From positions 1 to 41,789 of the IMG/VR virus record IMGVR_UViG_3300037807_000069: a stretch of 41,789 bases of DNA; one strand, given 5' to 3'. Below, in pieces: positions 6,472 through 15,060 of the stretch; the stretch's first letter is position 1, and every line of letters begins with the position of its first letter. This stretch comes from a virus. A program made the translations under genes and the position numbers. The notes beneath the pieces are model-generated. The model saw only the letters and a program-made list of their open reading frames with translations. It searched no databases and had not been told where the DNA came from.

Positions 6472-8138
6472 TTGCTACTCACCGTTATGTCAATATACCA
6501 TTTATACCATTTACGGTACAATTCCTTTCGTGCTTCTTTATCATCGAGTTTAACTGCATCGTATGTAAAGTCTAAATCGTTTATCTTACCTTGTATCACA
6601 GCACCTTGATAATCACACTTACCAAAACATACTACACTTGCATCGTGTAACATTGCTTCTTGACCAGTTCCTGAATTAATCACATACGTTGATACTGCTT
6701 TAGGGATAGCATCGTGTATAGACACATCATTCGTATATGCCACGTTAGTGTATTTACTTATAATGTCAAACAACGGTTGCATTGCTCCAAGGTTTACGGG
6801 ATGCCCTTTGAATAGTATCATCGGTTTATCTTCACCCTCGTCTGCCCATTCACATAATGATGTAACGAATTCTTCAACACTAATATCTGAGTGCCACTTA
6901 ATAGTTTCATCGTGAGGTAATTGTAGAGGAACAAAGATAAACGGTTTAGGTAGATCCAGTTCCATCGATTGAGGTTGAGCAAACTTAGAACCACCTGCTT
7001 TAACATATTCTGCTAACTTATCGAATGATGTTCCGCAAGTTTCAATCTCACTTGGTTTGAATGTATTAACATACTCAGCACCACCTGCCCAACCTAATGG
7101 ATCTACCGTGAACAACCAAGGGAATACAGTCTGCATATAATATAGTGTGTTATCATTACCACCGAAGTTGTGTTTCTCTACGTGTGGCACATACATCTTA
7201 CACTCATCACTAAAGTAATTCTGAATAGTTTTATTAAACATCCATCGTGGGGATTCAATAATTATCGTTTTATTCTTAACAAATTGAATGAGTACATTAT
7301 TCCAATGAGTTCTGATTTCAGGTAGAGGGTTGTTATTAGCAACCTCAAGTCCAAACTTCTTGAATGGGATGTCTAGTCTTGGTTTAAGGATAACCGTATC
7401 ATATGACTTCATTTCTTCTAGTCTATGATTGTACGATTCCTTTTGCTCAACATACACAGGGTTGTCATACTTTCTCGGACCTTTACCAGTCCAGATAGTT
7501 GTGCCTTCAATAAATTCCCAATCCATAAACTTGCTATCAAACTTATGCACTTGGTCATCAGGTAGATTACCTAATACTCTAGACAATGCAATCTGGTCAA
7601 CAAACCATTGCATAGGCAACTTACTGATTTCTTCAGCAACTGCTTCAGCATACTTCAAACCGTTTTGGTTATAATATACTGCACCTGCTGCGACCCTAGT
7701 TCCTTCTTGTTCCCATCCTTGAGTTCCATCTAAAGGTTCTCTTGGGAAATATCCTACTGCTTTCTTAGGGAAGTCAAACCTATTCATTATGACACCATCA
7801 ATGTCAAGGATTAATACTTCACCTGCTGAACGAATAATGGTTGGTGCTATTAAAAATCTTAGACAAGCATAGTAAGATCTAATCATTCCATCATTGCCAT
7901 TGAATGGTTGTTGGTTAATTTCTAAATCATTAAATGACATAGTTAATCTTGCCATTTTAGTAGTCGCACTTAATACACCTGCTAATGCTAATACTTCGTC
8001 AGTTGGATTAACTACGTGCATATGGACATCTTGATTTGCATCATCAGCAGAGTAAACAAATGCTGGACCATGCTCAATAAAATAAGCACTATCGCAAGCA
8101 GCCATTACAACTGGACTAGTGGGAAGTTCTCCGTACAT
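6468..8138 (-). CDS. Two-domain glycosyltransferase with KpsC-like C-terminal domain
   Basis: A 556-residue protein. The N-terminal half (to about 230) contains a strand ending in the metal-binding motif D112-I-D114 (ILDIDGVIMN), typical of GT-A transferases. The C-terminal part (about 395-530) resembles the Capsule_synth family (KpsC/LipB): PFIFVPLQLPHD at 399, a K-GHP motif at 444-447, and INSGTGQEAML near 487. In capsule systems this family adds beta-Kdo. The middle region is unassigned. It begins one base before the end of the GT8-like gene. Together they suggest synthesis or modification of a surface or virion glycan, with the acceptor unknown. Confidence 0.65.
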   Translation of the reverse strand: MYGELPTSPVVMAACDSAYFIEHGPAFVYSADDANQDVHMHVVNPTDEVLALAGVLSATTKMARLTMSFNDLEINQQPFNGNDGMIRSYYACLRFLIAPTIIRSAGEVLILDIDGVIMNRFDFPKKAVGYFPREPLDGTQGWEQEGTRVAAGAVYYNQNGLKYAEAVAEEISKLPMQWFVDQIALSRVLGNLPDDQVHKFDSKFMDWEFIEGTTIWTGKGPRKYDNPVYVEQKESYNHRLEEMKSYDTVILKPRLDIPFKKFGLEVANNNPLPEIRTHWNNVLIQFVKNKTIIIESPRWMFNKTIQNYFSDECKMYVPHVEKHNFGGNDNTLYYMQTVFPWLFTVDPLGWAGGAEYVNTFKPSEIETCGTSFDKLAEYVKAGGSKFAQPQSMELDLPKPFIFVPLQLPHDETIKWHSDISVEEFVTSLCEWADEGEDKPMILFKGHPVNLGAMQPLFDIISKYTNVAYTNDVSIHDAIPKAVSTYVINSGTGQEAMLHDASVVCFGKCDYQGAVIQGKINDLDFTYDAVKLDDKEARKELYRKWYKWYIDITVSSK

Positions 8139-8948
8139 CTATTCTCCTTTAGTTACATCAAAACCATTTGATGCTGAATAACCTTGTTGTGATTCTTTAT
8201 CATACTCTACAATATTATCTAAGTCATAATACTGCTCAACGGTGTAATCGTTTTCTAATGCTTCATTATAATACTTATCAAACGTATCTTGAACATCTTG
8301 TCTTCTGTGTTCTCTGAAGTCTCCATCAAACCAATGCGTTCTATTTTCTTTTTCTAATCTCGGGATACAGTACTTACCGTGCATCTGGGTAGACATATCT
8401 GTATAGTGTAGAATCTTAATATCTTCTATCTTATCATTCTCACCATCGAAGTTATTCCATTGACGATCAAACTTCTGAACCAGATGAGGATGCTGTTGTA
8501 GAGATGAAAATAATTGTTGATGAGAGTGAGGATTCTCTCGGATTTCACCGATAGTAGGTAATACTTCACCTGCTCTACGACATTCCCATTTAGCAACACA
8601 CGTTCTCCAACCACCTTTCATTTGGATAATAGCACTATCGTCCCAAGGTTCATTCCATAGTTTAGCAAGGTCGTCAAGGATAACCATATCAGAATCCATA
8701 TAGATTGCTTGTCCTTCATAACCACAGGCTGCTGGGATACCCCAACGGAAACCACTAAACGGGGTTGCCCAAGTTGTTGATTTCCATCCTGCCCAAAAAT
8801 TCATCGGGTCATTACTATGTTTCATCCATACAATATCAATTGGCATTGATGAATGTTTCCTAGCAGTATATTCTAATACCATTTGACTCTCAGCATCCTC
8901 ACCGTTTGGAGCACAACCTACAAATAATTTAATTCTTTCTTCACTCAC
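8139..8948 (-). CDS. GT8-like glycosyltransferase
   Basis: A 269-residue protein. The pattern FVGCAPNGEDAESQMVLEYT, then GYEGQAIYMDSDMVILDDL with a D-S-D metal motif near residue 86, and a late ILHYTDMSTQMHG segment, fits the GT8/glycogenin-like fold: nucleotide-sugar binding, DxD, and a C-terminal metal-binding His. It lies between the methyltransferase gene and the KpsC-like transferase, all tightly spaced. The sugar donor cannot be read from the sequence. Confidence 0.7.
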   Translation of the reverse strand: MSEERIKLFVGCAPNGEDAESQMVLEYTARKHSSMPIDIVWMKHSNDPMNFWAGWKSTTWATPFSGFRWGIPAACGYEGQAIYMDSDMVILDDLAKLWNEPWDDSAIIQMKGGWRTCVAKWECRRAGEVLPTIGEIRENPHSHQQLFSSLQQHPHLVQKFDRQWNNFDGENDKIEDIKILHYTDMSTQMHGKYCIPRLEKENRTHWFDGDFREHRRQDVQDTFDKYYNEALENDYTVEQYYDLDNIVEYDKESQQGYSASNGFDVTKGE

Positions 8949-8950
8949 AA

Positions 8951-9505
8951 CTATCTCCTTTTAAACAACCTTCCCGTTCTTTGAATAAACGGTTTTTTCA
9001 TATCACTATTACTTCTTATGTATTCAGACTCTTCAGGAAGATGGTCGAAACCATTCTCATCAAATACCTTCACCCAATATGCTTCATCTCTACAATTAAC
9101 GTGGTGGTGTCCTGGTGCTCCTGGAGGTGCAGCAGTACAAACTACATATTTACATTTTCTAAACACTGACATATAACTTTCTTGATATTCTTCATCTACG
9201 TGTTCTAAGAATTCCACACTCCACGCCAAATCAAACTCATCATCAATGACTGGATTTCCAGTTACAAAATCGTGTAGCATAATGTCAATACCTTTAGAAT
9301 CCCATACATCTTTAAGTGTGTGGTCTCCGTCAATACCTCGTGCCTTAACACCGTTTTCGTTTGCGACAGTTACCATATCACCTGGACCACAACCGACATC
9401 TATCATTGTCTTGATGTTATACTTATCCCTCAGGTATGTTAATGTCTTTAAGTCTGTGTGGGTTTGATTACAATGCCCACCTAAATGTTGTTCTAATTTA
9501 CTCAT
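8951..9505 (-). CDS. Class I SAM-dependent methyltransferase
   Basis: A 184-residue protein with a clear motif I, MIDVGCGPGDMV, motif II-like acid GIDGD, and motif IV/post-I FDLAWSVEFLEHV. I place the start at the ATG at 9505 (MSKLEQHLGGHC), where GGTGA lies upstream and the ATG overlaps the TAA of the preceding methyltransferase. The longer frame to 9541 is less likely. FkbM-like or sugar O-methylation is suggested by the glycosyltransferase neighbours. Confidence 0.7.
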   Translation of the reverse strand: MSKLEQHLGGHCNQTHTDLKTLTYLRDKYNIKTMIDVGCGPGDMVTVANENGVKARGIDGDHTLKDVWDSKGIDIMLHDFVTGNPVIDDEFDLAWSVEFLEHVDEEYQESYMSVFRKCKYVVCTAAPPGAPGHHHVNCRDEAYWVKVFDENGFDHLPEESEYIRSNSDMKKPFIQRTGRLFKRR

Positions 9506-10176
9506 TATTGCGTCACCATTACGGTTGCACCCTGAAACCAATTTCTTGATATAGGAACAACCTTACGTTCAAATTTATCTAACCATTCGTTTAATGCCTT
9601 CCACTCGTGGTCTTTCCACGTTGTGTACCTCACTCTATTCGATTTGCCTTTAGGAGATGCTTCTCCGAATACGTGTCTCCAACAAGCAAGTTCATCAAAC
9701 CTAATAATAGTTCCAGGAACAATCAAATGATTGAGATCTTCAAGGATAGTCACGGTTGATGAATAGAGATCGCAGTCTACGTGTAGATATCCAACCTCTG
9801 TTGTGTTGTGTTCACTGTCTAGGAACTCTGGAATAGTTTTATCAAACCAACCCTTCCACAACTTAACGTTCTTCTCGACCATAGGAACTGAACCCTGCAT
9901 ATCAAATGCTTTCTTATCAACATTCTTTTGTCCCATATCCCAGTCTTCAGGTAAACCCTCAAACGAATCGAATCCGTGGAATTGCAGGTCAGGTCTTTCT
10001 TCGGCAAGGCAATTGATAGTCGTACCACTGAACACACCAAATTCTAAATTCAATTTGTTCTTAGGTAAATACTTTGCCAAGTCTTTTAGTTCTCTGAGTC
10101 TAACAGCATTAGTGTCAGTATCGTCAGAGTTAAACTTGTATTTCTTTATTCCTTGAAATTCTTTTATCTTCATCAT
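9505..10176 (-). CDS. TylF/macrocin O-methyltransferase-like protein
   Basis: A 223-residue protein. LEFGVFSGTTINCLAE is the SAM-binding loop, HGFDSFEGLPEDW is the characteristic second motif, and GYLHVDCDLYSSTVTILEDL carries the acidic metal-binding pair of the TylF/Methyltransf_24 family. Those enzymes methylate sugar hydroxyls in a metal-dependent way. A consensus promoter ends only 3 nt before the first ATG and would place the transcription start at the second ATG (MKIKEF), so a leaderless message is predicted. It is the first gene of the surface-sugar module. Confidence 0.7.
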   Translation of the reverse strand: MMKIKEFQGIKKYKFNSDDTDTNAVRLRELKDLAKYLPKNKLNLEFGVFSGTTINCLAEERPDLQFHGFDSFEGLPEDWDMGQKNVDKKAFDMQGSVPMVEKNVKLWKGWFDKTIPEFLDSEHNTTEVGYLHVDCDLYSSTVTILEDLNHLIVPGTIIRFDELACWRHVFGEASPKGKSNRVRYTTWKDHEWKALNEWLDKFERKVVPISRNWFQGATVMVTQ

Positions 10177-10179
10177 ATT

Positions 10180-10208
10180 ATTATATACTATTCCTTTCGT
10201 TTTGTCAA
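10180..10208 (-). promoter_or_regulatory. Perfect-consensus sigma70 promoter
   Basis: Minus strand TTGACA (10203-10208), exactly 17 bp, TATAAT (10180-10185). It overlaps the 3' end of the GIY-YIG gene and abuts the start of the methyltransferase gene. Confidence 0.7.
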
Positions 10209-10652
10209 GTTATATTCCTCATTTATTACTCTATCATCGATAATGTGTTGAGGTTTTCTGTGCCACTTACCGTTGATATTATCATTCAAAAAGTTGGAGT
10301 CTTCAAGCACATCGTGTATGAATTGTTGCTTAGTTTCTTCATAGTTGCAATCACCACGAGTCTTATGCAAGGATAGTATTATCCGTTTGAAGGAATCCTT
10401 CCCTTGCTCCTTTACAATCTCCTTAAGATACACAGACGAACCATAATAGTTCTTCCAATCAGACTCAGTACGTTGTCGACGGACTTTATCCTTGACTTTT
10501 CGAATTGAGTGGAAGTATTTCCTACCAATGTAGAATTTACCATCTGGAGTTTCAATCACATAGACAAACCCTTGGGCAATGCCTATATCATCTGTATCAA
10601 AATCCTTACCGTTGAATTGCCACTTGTTGGTATATTCAATCTTCTTCGCCAA
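10188..10652 (-). CDS. GIY-YIG nuclease-like protein
   Basis: About 154 residues if started at the TTG at 10652, where GAGGA lies 5 nt upstream. A longer frame from an ATG at 10703 would overlap the zinc-ribbon gene by 68 nt. The protein has GFVYVIETPDGKFYIGRKYF, the two-strand GIY-YIG signature, with a following basic residue-rich helix and a possible catalytic Glu in NYEETKQQF. GIY-YIG domains in T4-like phages occur in homing or DNA-degrading endonucleases. The C-terminal part, GKWHRKPQHI, is unassigned. It sits between nrdB and the sugar module. Confidence 0.6.
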   Translation of the reverse strand: MAKKIEYTNKWQFNGKDFDTDDIGIAQGFVYVIETPDGKFYIGRKYFHSIRKVKDKVRRQRTESDWKNYYGSSVYLKEIVKEQGKDSFKRIILSLHKTRGDCNYEETKQQFIHDVLEDSNFLNDNINGKWHRKPQHIIDDRVINEEYNLTKRKE

Positions 10653-10842
10653 AACTTTCCTCGTGAAAATCTTTATACCTGTCATCAAAGCATTCATCAT
10701 CATCTAAATCCGATAAGTCTGTATCAACTGAACAGAACGGGCAATACAAAGGTTCTGCTCCCTCTATTAATTCTTGTTCGAATGAAAGTGTATATTCGTT
10801 CCCGCATGAATGACAATTTAATTCGTAAACTACTTCTGACAT
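10636..10842 (-). CDS. Zinc-ribbon protein
   Basis: A 68-residue protein with two CxxC pairs, NCHSCGN and YCPFCSV, spaced as in a rubredoxin-type zinc ribbon, followed by a very acidic tail. It starts directly after the stop of nrdB, with GAGGAGAAATAG-ATG supplying the ribosome site. It may bind nucleic acid or a partner protein. Function is not known. Confidence 0.65.
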   Translation of the reverse strand: MSEVVYELNCHSCGNEYTLSFEQELIEGAEPLYCPFCSVDTDLSDLDDDECFDDRYKDFHEESFGEED

Positions 10843-12048
10843 CTATTTCTCCTCGTATGCATTTGCCCAAGTGCCAGTCAATCCTGCCACCTCGTATTCT
10901 GTTACCCTATTCTCAAAAAAGTTTGTATGGTCTGCACCATTCAATATCCACTCCAACCAAGGCAGTGGGTTATCCTTAACTTTGAAATTAGGTTTAAGTC
11001 CTAATTGCAATAACCTTCTGTCAGTTATATATCTAATGTATTCTTTTACTTCTTCTGCCTTCAACCCTTCAATACCACCGACTTCATATGCTAGGTCGAT
11101 AAACTTATCTTCAAGTTTAACAGCAGTCTTTGCCATCTTATATATCTCTGCTTTAAATTCGTCATCCACGATTCTAGAATGCTCATTACAAAATGCTTTG
11201 AACAACTTAGAATTACCTTCAACGTGCATTGACTCATCTCGGATACTCCACTCAACAACCTTACCCATTCCTTTCATCTTACCGAAACGTTGGAAGTTCA
11301 ACAACATTACGAACGATGCGAACAGACTAATGCCTTCGTTGAATACCATCTTAGCAAGAGCAAGTCCAGTTCCGTGTAATGTATTAGAGTCAGACTCCAT
11401 CATAAAGTCTACCTTATCAGTCATCTCTTTATATTCAAGAAATGCGTGATACTCTGAATCTGGTAGTCCTAACGTTTCATTAAGCAATGCATAAGCACGT
11501 TGATGGATACCTTCACGTGCAGCAAATGAACCGAGCATATTTCTGATTTCATTATTCTTAAACTTAGGGATGAATACATCATAATAGTTCTGACCGACTG
11601 CTACGTCTGATTGAGTAAACAGTCTAAGGATGTTAGTAATGTATTCCTTCTCTTTCTTAGATACTTTATTACCTTTCCAATCAGCAACATCGTCAGCTAA
11701 ATCTACCTCATCCTCAATCCAGTGAACCATTTCGTGACGAGTAGTTAAGTCTACTGCCCAAGGGTAATAGAATGGTTTATATGTTTGACTAAACTCCATT
11801 AAACCACCAGACGTTTTCTTAACAATTGTGTCAGCAACTGCCTTCAAATCGTCATACGTGCCAATCAACTTATCATCGATAAAGATTTGAGGAACAGATC
11901 TTGCTCCTGGGATCTTTTGAAACAATGCTAACATTTGGTCTTCCGTATATAATACGTTCTCTGTATATGTGAACCCGTGGGTTCTGAACCAATCTTTTGC
12001 CTTAGTACAGAACGGGCAATTCGGTTTACTGTATATTACTACATTCAT
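10843..12048 (-). CDS. nrdB: Ribonucleotide reductase beta subunit with N-terminal glutaredoxin domain
   Basis: A 401-residue fusion. Residues 1-80 are a glutaredoxin: C11-P-F-C14 active site and RSVPQIFIDDKLIG, the cis-Pro and glutathione-binding loop. Residues about 88-401 are class Ia NrdB. They show HEMVHWIEDEVDL, the REGIHQRAY segment (iron ligands E and H, with the radical Tyr four residues after the His), NEGISLFASF, and WSIRDESMH carrying the other E/H pair. T4 encodes NrdB and the redox protein NrdC separately. The fusion would couple reduction of NrdA directly to the beta subunit. It is 3 nt downstream of nrdA. Confidence 0.93.
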   Translation of the reverse strand: MNVVIYSKPNCPFCTKAKDWFRTHGFTYTENVLYTEDQMLALFQKIPGARSVPQIFIDDKLIGTYDDLKAVADTIVKKTSGGLMEFSQTYKPFYYPWAVDLTTRHEMVHWIEDEVDLADDVADWKGNKVSKKEKEYITNILRLFTQSDVAVGQNYYDVFIPKFKNNEIRNMLGSFAAREGIHQRAYALLNETLGLPDSEYHAFLEYKEMTDKVDFMMESDSNTLHGTGLALAKMVFNEGISLFASFVMLLNFQRFGKMKGMGKVVEWSIRDESMHVEGNSKLFKAFCNEHSRIVDDEFKAEIYKMAKTAVKLEDKFIDLAYEVGGIEGLKAEEVKEYIRYITDRRLLQLGLKPNFKVKDNPLPWLEWILNGADHTNFFENRVTEYEVAGLTGTWANAYEEK

Positions 12049-12051
12049 AAT

Positions 12052-13827
12052 TTATCCTTGGCAAGCAACACATTCGTCCTGCGATTCATAATTAGTTTCA
12101 ATTTCACTGTGGTCTTTAAGTCTATCTCGTTCAATCTTTTCTGCTACATTCTCAGCACGATTACTTGCTTCAGTTCTTAGATAATACAAACCTTTACATC
12201 CATATCTCCAAGCATCAAAATGAACCGTATGTAGATATGCTTTAGTTGCTCCAGCAGGGAAGAAGATGTTTAAACTTTGTCCTTGACATAAGTATTTTTG
12301 TCTTGCTCCACCCTGACGAATAACCCAGTCCTGATCAATTTCAATAGCAGTCTTAAATACATTCTTTGTATGTTCATCTAACCAATCAAAGTGTTGTACT
12401 GACCCACCACTAGTAATAATACTTGACCAAGTTTCATCATCGTCCCTACCTAACTTCTTTAATATTTTTGTTAAATACTTATTCTTAGTTAAGTGAGAAC
12501 CTACTCGAGTTCTTGAAGTGAATGCATTTGCTTTCCACGGTTCAATAGAAGGAGATGTTCCTCCGATTAAACTAGAGTTGGCATTTGGAGCAATTGCTAA
12601 CAGGTGAGCATTTCTTCTACCTGTCCCTGTCATATCAGGTGCTTCGCCTTTCTCTTTACCTAACCTTAACGACTCTTCAATTGATTTAGTTTGAATATCT
12701 TTGAATATACTGATATTAACATCAAGTGCTTCTGTAGATTCAAACGCAATATTATGTGACTGTAAGTAAGAATGGAATCCCATTGCACCTAGTCCTAGAC
12801 TACGTTCTTGCTGAGCAGAGTATCTAGCACGTTGGATTTCATCACCAGCATTATCAATAAAGAATTGTAATACGTTATCAAGGAAATGAGTTAAGTCAGC
12901 AACCATAGTTGTGTCTTTCCATTCATCATACTTCTCTAGATTAACTGACGATAGACAACAAACTGCTGTTCGTTCTTCGTTAGTAGGTAAATGAATTTCA
13001 TTACATAAGTTACTACCGTTAATCTTTAATCCCAAATCCTTTTGAGATTGAGGCAATGCTCTATTAGCAGTATCGATAAAGTTAAGATATGGTTCGCCAG
13101 TTCTGTAACGAGTTTCTAATACCGTTTCCCACAACTTTCTTGCTGATACTATCTCTCTGATTTCATCTGAGTCTGGATCTTTCAAATCCCAATCTAACCC
13201 AACTTCAACTGCTTCCATAAAGTCGTCAGATAAATTAACTGCGTGATGTAAGTTTAAGTTCTTACGATTCACATCACCAGTCGGGATTCTCATATTGATA
13301 AACTCAATAATATCTGGATGACTGATATCCATATAAGCTGCATACGAACCTTTACGAGTTTTACCTTGTCGATATGCTGTCATATCAGAATCAACTGTAT
13401 GCATAAACGGAAGTGGACCTGGAGCAATATCTGATACTGCTCTTACGTCTGACCAATGTCCACCTACACCACCACCTTTGACGGATAACCATCTTAGTTC
13501 TGATGTATGGTCAATCAATCCATCAAGTGTATCAGGAACGTATGTTAAGAAACAACTAATAGGCAATGACTTTACTTTCTCTCCTGGCATCGGTGCGTTT
13601 GATAAGATTGGACTACTAAACATAAACCAACCATTACTAACTGCATCATAAATGCGTTGTGCTAGTTTCATATCACCATAACAATATGCTACTGATGCAC
13701 GAGCGAATGCTTGTTGGGGAGACTTCTCACCATCCTTACAATAATAATCTTTTAATAACTTCTTTGCTTGCTTAGATAGTTTCCTATCTTTTTTGGTGTC
13801 TATCTCTATACCCAAATACTCGGACAT
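12052..13827 (-). CDS. nrdA: Ribonucleotide reductase alpha subunit
   Basis: A 591-residue class I NrdA, shorter than the usual 750 or so residues because the N-terminal ATP-cone is missing, so overall dATP inhibition is probably lost. Catalytic landmarks are the substrate-proximal Cys in LPISCFL, NLCNEI (Asn, radical Cys, Glu), CCLSSVNL for the second redox Cys, and YYLRTEAS for the Tyr pair of the radical path. The C-terminus ends ECVACQG, the CxxC tail that shuttles reducing equivalents. It makes dNDPs for replication together with the downstream glutaredoxin-NrdB fusion. Confidence 0.95.
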   Translation of the reverse strand: MSEYLGIEIDTKKDRKLSKQAKKLLKDYYCKDGEKSPQQAFARASVAYCYGDMKLAQRIYDAVSNGWFMFSSPILSNAPMPGEKVKSLPISCFLTYVPDTLDGLIDHTSELRWLSVKGGGVGGHWSDVRAVSDIAPGPLPFMHTVDSDMTAYRQGKTRKGSYAAYMDISHPDIIEFINMRIPTGDVNRKNLNLHHAVNLSDDFMEAVEVGLDWDLKDPDSDEIREIVSARKLWETVLETRYRTGEPYLNFIDTANRALPQSQKDLGLKINGSNLCNEIHLPTNEERTAVCCLSSVNLEKYDEWKDTTMVADLTHFLDNVLQFFIDNAGDEIQRARYSAQQERSLGLGAMGFHSYLQSHNIAFESTEALDVNISIFKDIQTKSIEESLRLGKEKGEAPDMTGTGRRNAHLLAIAPNANSSLIGGTSPSIEPWKANAFTSRTRVGSHLTKNKYLTKILKKLGRDDDETWSSIITSGGSVQHFDWLDEHTKNVFKTAIEIDQDWVIRQGGARQKYLCQGQSLNIFFPAGATKAYLHTVHFDAWRYGCKGLYYLRTEASNRAENVAEKIERDRLKDHSEIETNYESQDECVACQG

Positions 13828-13839
13828 AATTTACTCCTC

Positions 13840-14511
13840 TTATAAGTTGTCTGCCATAGGGAAAATCTCAGCAATGACTTTAGCACATGCCTTTGCGATA
13901 TCCATATGTTCTTTTTGCGTTCCGTTTGCACTTCTTAACTCAATGTAGTGGATCCAAGAACGTAGTGTTCCGTTCATATACATTCTTGATACCGTATTAC
14001 CCTCTGGCAATACTGCTCTTGCTTGTTCCTTAGCAATACCGTGGTCGATTGCCCATTTGTATGCATTCTTAGCAGCAAGTATAACGTTGTTCTGTTGTAT
14101 TTGCCATGCGGTTTCTAATGCTTCATCATTTGTTTCAACTGAGTTCTGACGATTATCCATATCTTGTAATCGTGCTTCTCTTGTTTCAAATGACAAGTCA
14201 GTTGTTGGGTCAGCATATCTCTGACTAAACTCTTGGAATGAGAATGAACGATGTCTTAGGATTTGACGAGCAATATCCCTAGTCGTTTCAATCTCAATAC
14301 AAGCACTAACCATCTCTAATGGACTAAAGTGTTTATGCTTAATCAGATAAGCAATTAACTTGTCACTCGTTTTATTATTGAATTGATTACTTGGGTTTGA
14401 CACTCTTGCACAGAAGGCAACTAACTCTTGGATATCATCTACTTTATTTTCTTTAAACTCTTCAGTCGGTTGACTGTAAGATACTAATTTCACTTTCAAA
14501 TTTTTCTCCAT
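13840..14511 (-). CDS. thyX: Flavin-dependent thymidylate synthase
   Basis: A 223-residue ThyX. The signature RHRxxSxxxxSxR is at R86-H87-R88, S91, S96 and R98 (RHRSFSFQEFSQRYA), with downstream EQARAVLPEGNTVS and WIHYIELRSANGTQ, typical of the family. It converts dUMP to dTMP using FAD, NADPH and methylene-tetrahydrofolate. The frame opens with ATG (MEKNL), but GGAGA lies inside these codons, so a TTG at codon 5 (MKVKLVSYSQ) may be the real start. The 5' end is one of three copies of a repeated junction sequence. Confidence 0.93.
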   Translation of the reverse strand: MEKNLKVKLVSYSQPTEEFKENKVDDIQELVAFCARVSNPSNQFNNKTSDKLIAYLIKHKHFSPLEMVSACIEIETTRDIARQILRHRSFSFQEFSQRYADPTTDLSFETREARLQDMDNRQNSVETNDEALETAWQIQQNNVILAAKNAYKWAIDHGIAKEQARAVLPEGNTVSRMYMNGTLRSWIHYIELRSANGTQKEHMDIAKACAKVIAEIFPMADNL

Positions 14512-14517
14512 TCACTT
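14495..14517. repeat. Junction direct repeat, copy 1
   Basis: Core ATTTTTCTCCATTCACTT (plus strand) is at the thyX 5' junction, and 23 bp are identical to copy 2. On the minus strand it reads as a TGA-ATG overlap followed by GGAGAAAAAT, a ribosome site. Confidence 0.85.
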
Positions 14518-15054
14518 ATTAAAGAATATACTCAAGGACATTCTATACTTATCTGCGATTCTATTTTGATGTTTTATGTTATGAGGTATTCCTCCATCAA
14601 AAACAACAACTCTATTAGGTGTAAACCTAGAACCGTAGATTATTTCTTTGTTATCTTTATCATAAAATAACGTCTCACCACCCCACCCATCTTGCCATTC
14701 CATATTCAAATAATACAACACAACAGTTTCGTTGTGAGTATGCGACCAATGAGAATCACTCAACCCGTCCACATTCACAACACATCTACTAAAATTATCT
14801 ATTGTTAATTTATTATCAGTTAGAATTTTTTTAGTGTTTGCTTCTTCAAAAAACTTCGAATTTTCTAAATCTTCTTTTGTCCATGCAGAATGTGTATAAC
14901 TTTCTTTTGATGAGTGCAAATCATTCCACCCAACAATTGAGAATTTAGAATTTTGGCAAAACGAAAATATACCTTGCTGTTTCTGTAAAGGTAAAACATT
15001 ATCATACACATTTACATTATCTATCGGACTAAACTTATTCAAATTTTTCTCCAT
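14512..15054 (-). CDS. 2OG-Fe(II) oxygenase (Oxy_3-like)
   Basis: About 176-180 residues. The double-stranded beta-helix landmarks are clear: SHWSHTHNETVVLYYLN with H105/H107 at the iron site, WGGETLFYD, then VVVFDGGIPHNIKH with distal H158, and YRMSLSIFF with R171 for 2-oxoglutarate. It is prolyl-hydroxylase-like, with the substrate unknown. The MEKNL start is doubtful, because GGAG inside it would favour the TTG giving MNKFSPIDN. It is flanked on both sides by copies of the repeated junction, marking it as an inserted gene between primase and thyX. Confidence 0.75.
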   Translation of the reverse strand: MEKNLNKFSPIDNVNVYDNVLPLQKQQGIFSFCQNSKFSIVGWNDLHSSKESYTHSAWTKEDLENSKFFEEANTKKILTDNKLTIDNFSRCVVNVDGLSDSHWSHTHNETVVLYYLNMEWQDGWGGETLFYDKDNKEIIYGSRFTPNRVVVFDGGIPHNIKHQNRIADKYRMSLSIFFNK

Positions 15055-15060
15055 TCACTT
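15038..15060. repeat. Junction direct repeat, copy 2
   Basis: This is identical over 23 bp to copy 1, between the membrane protein gene and the 2OG oxygenase gene. Confidence 0.85.

Noticed and set aside
10871-11449. Long plus-strand open frame opposite nrdB
   Set aside because: It is antisense to a clearly identified ribonucleotide reductase gene and has no ribosome site or domain pattern.
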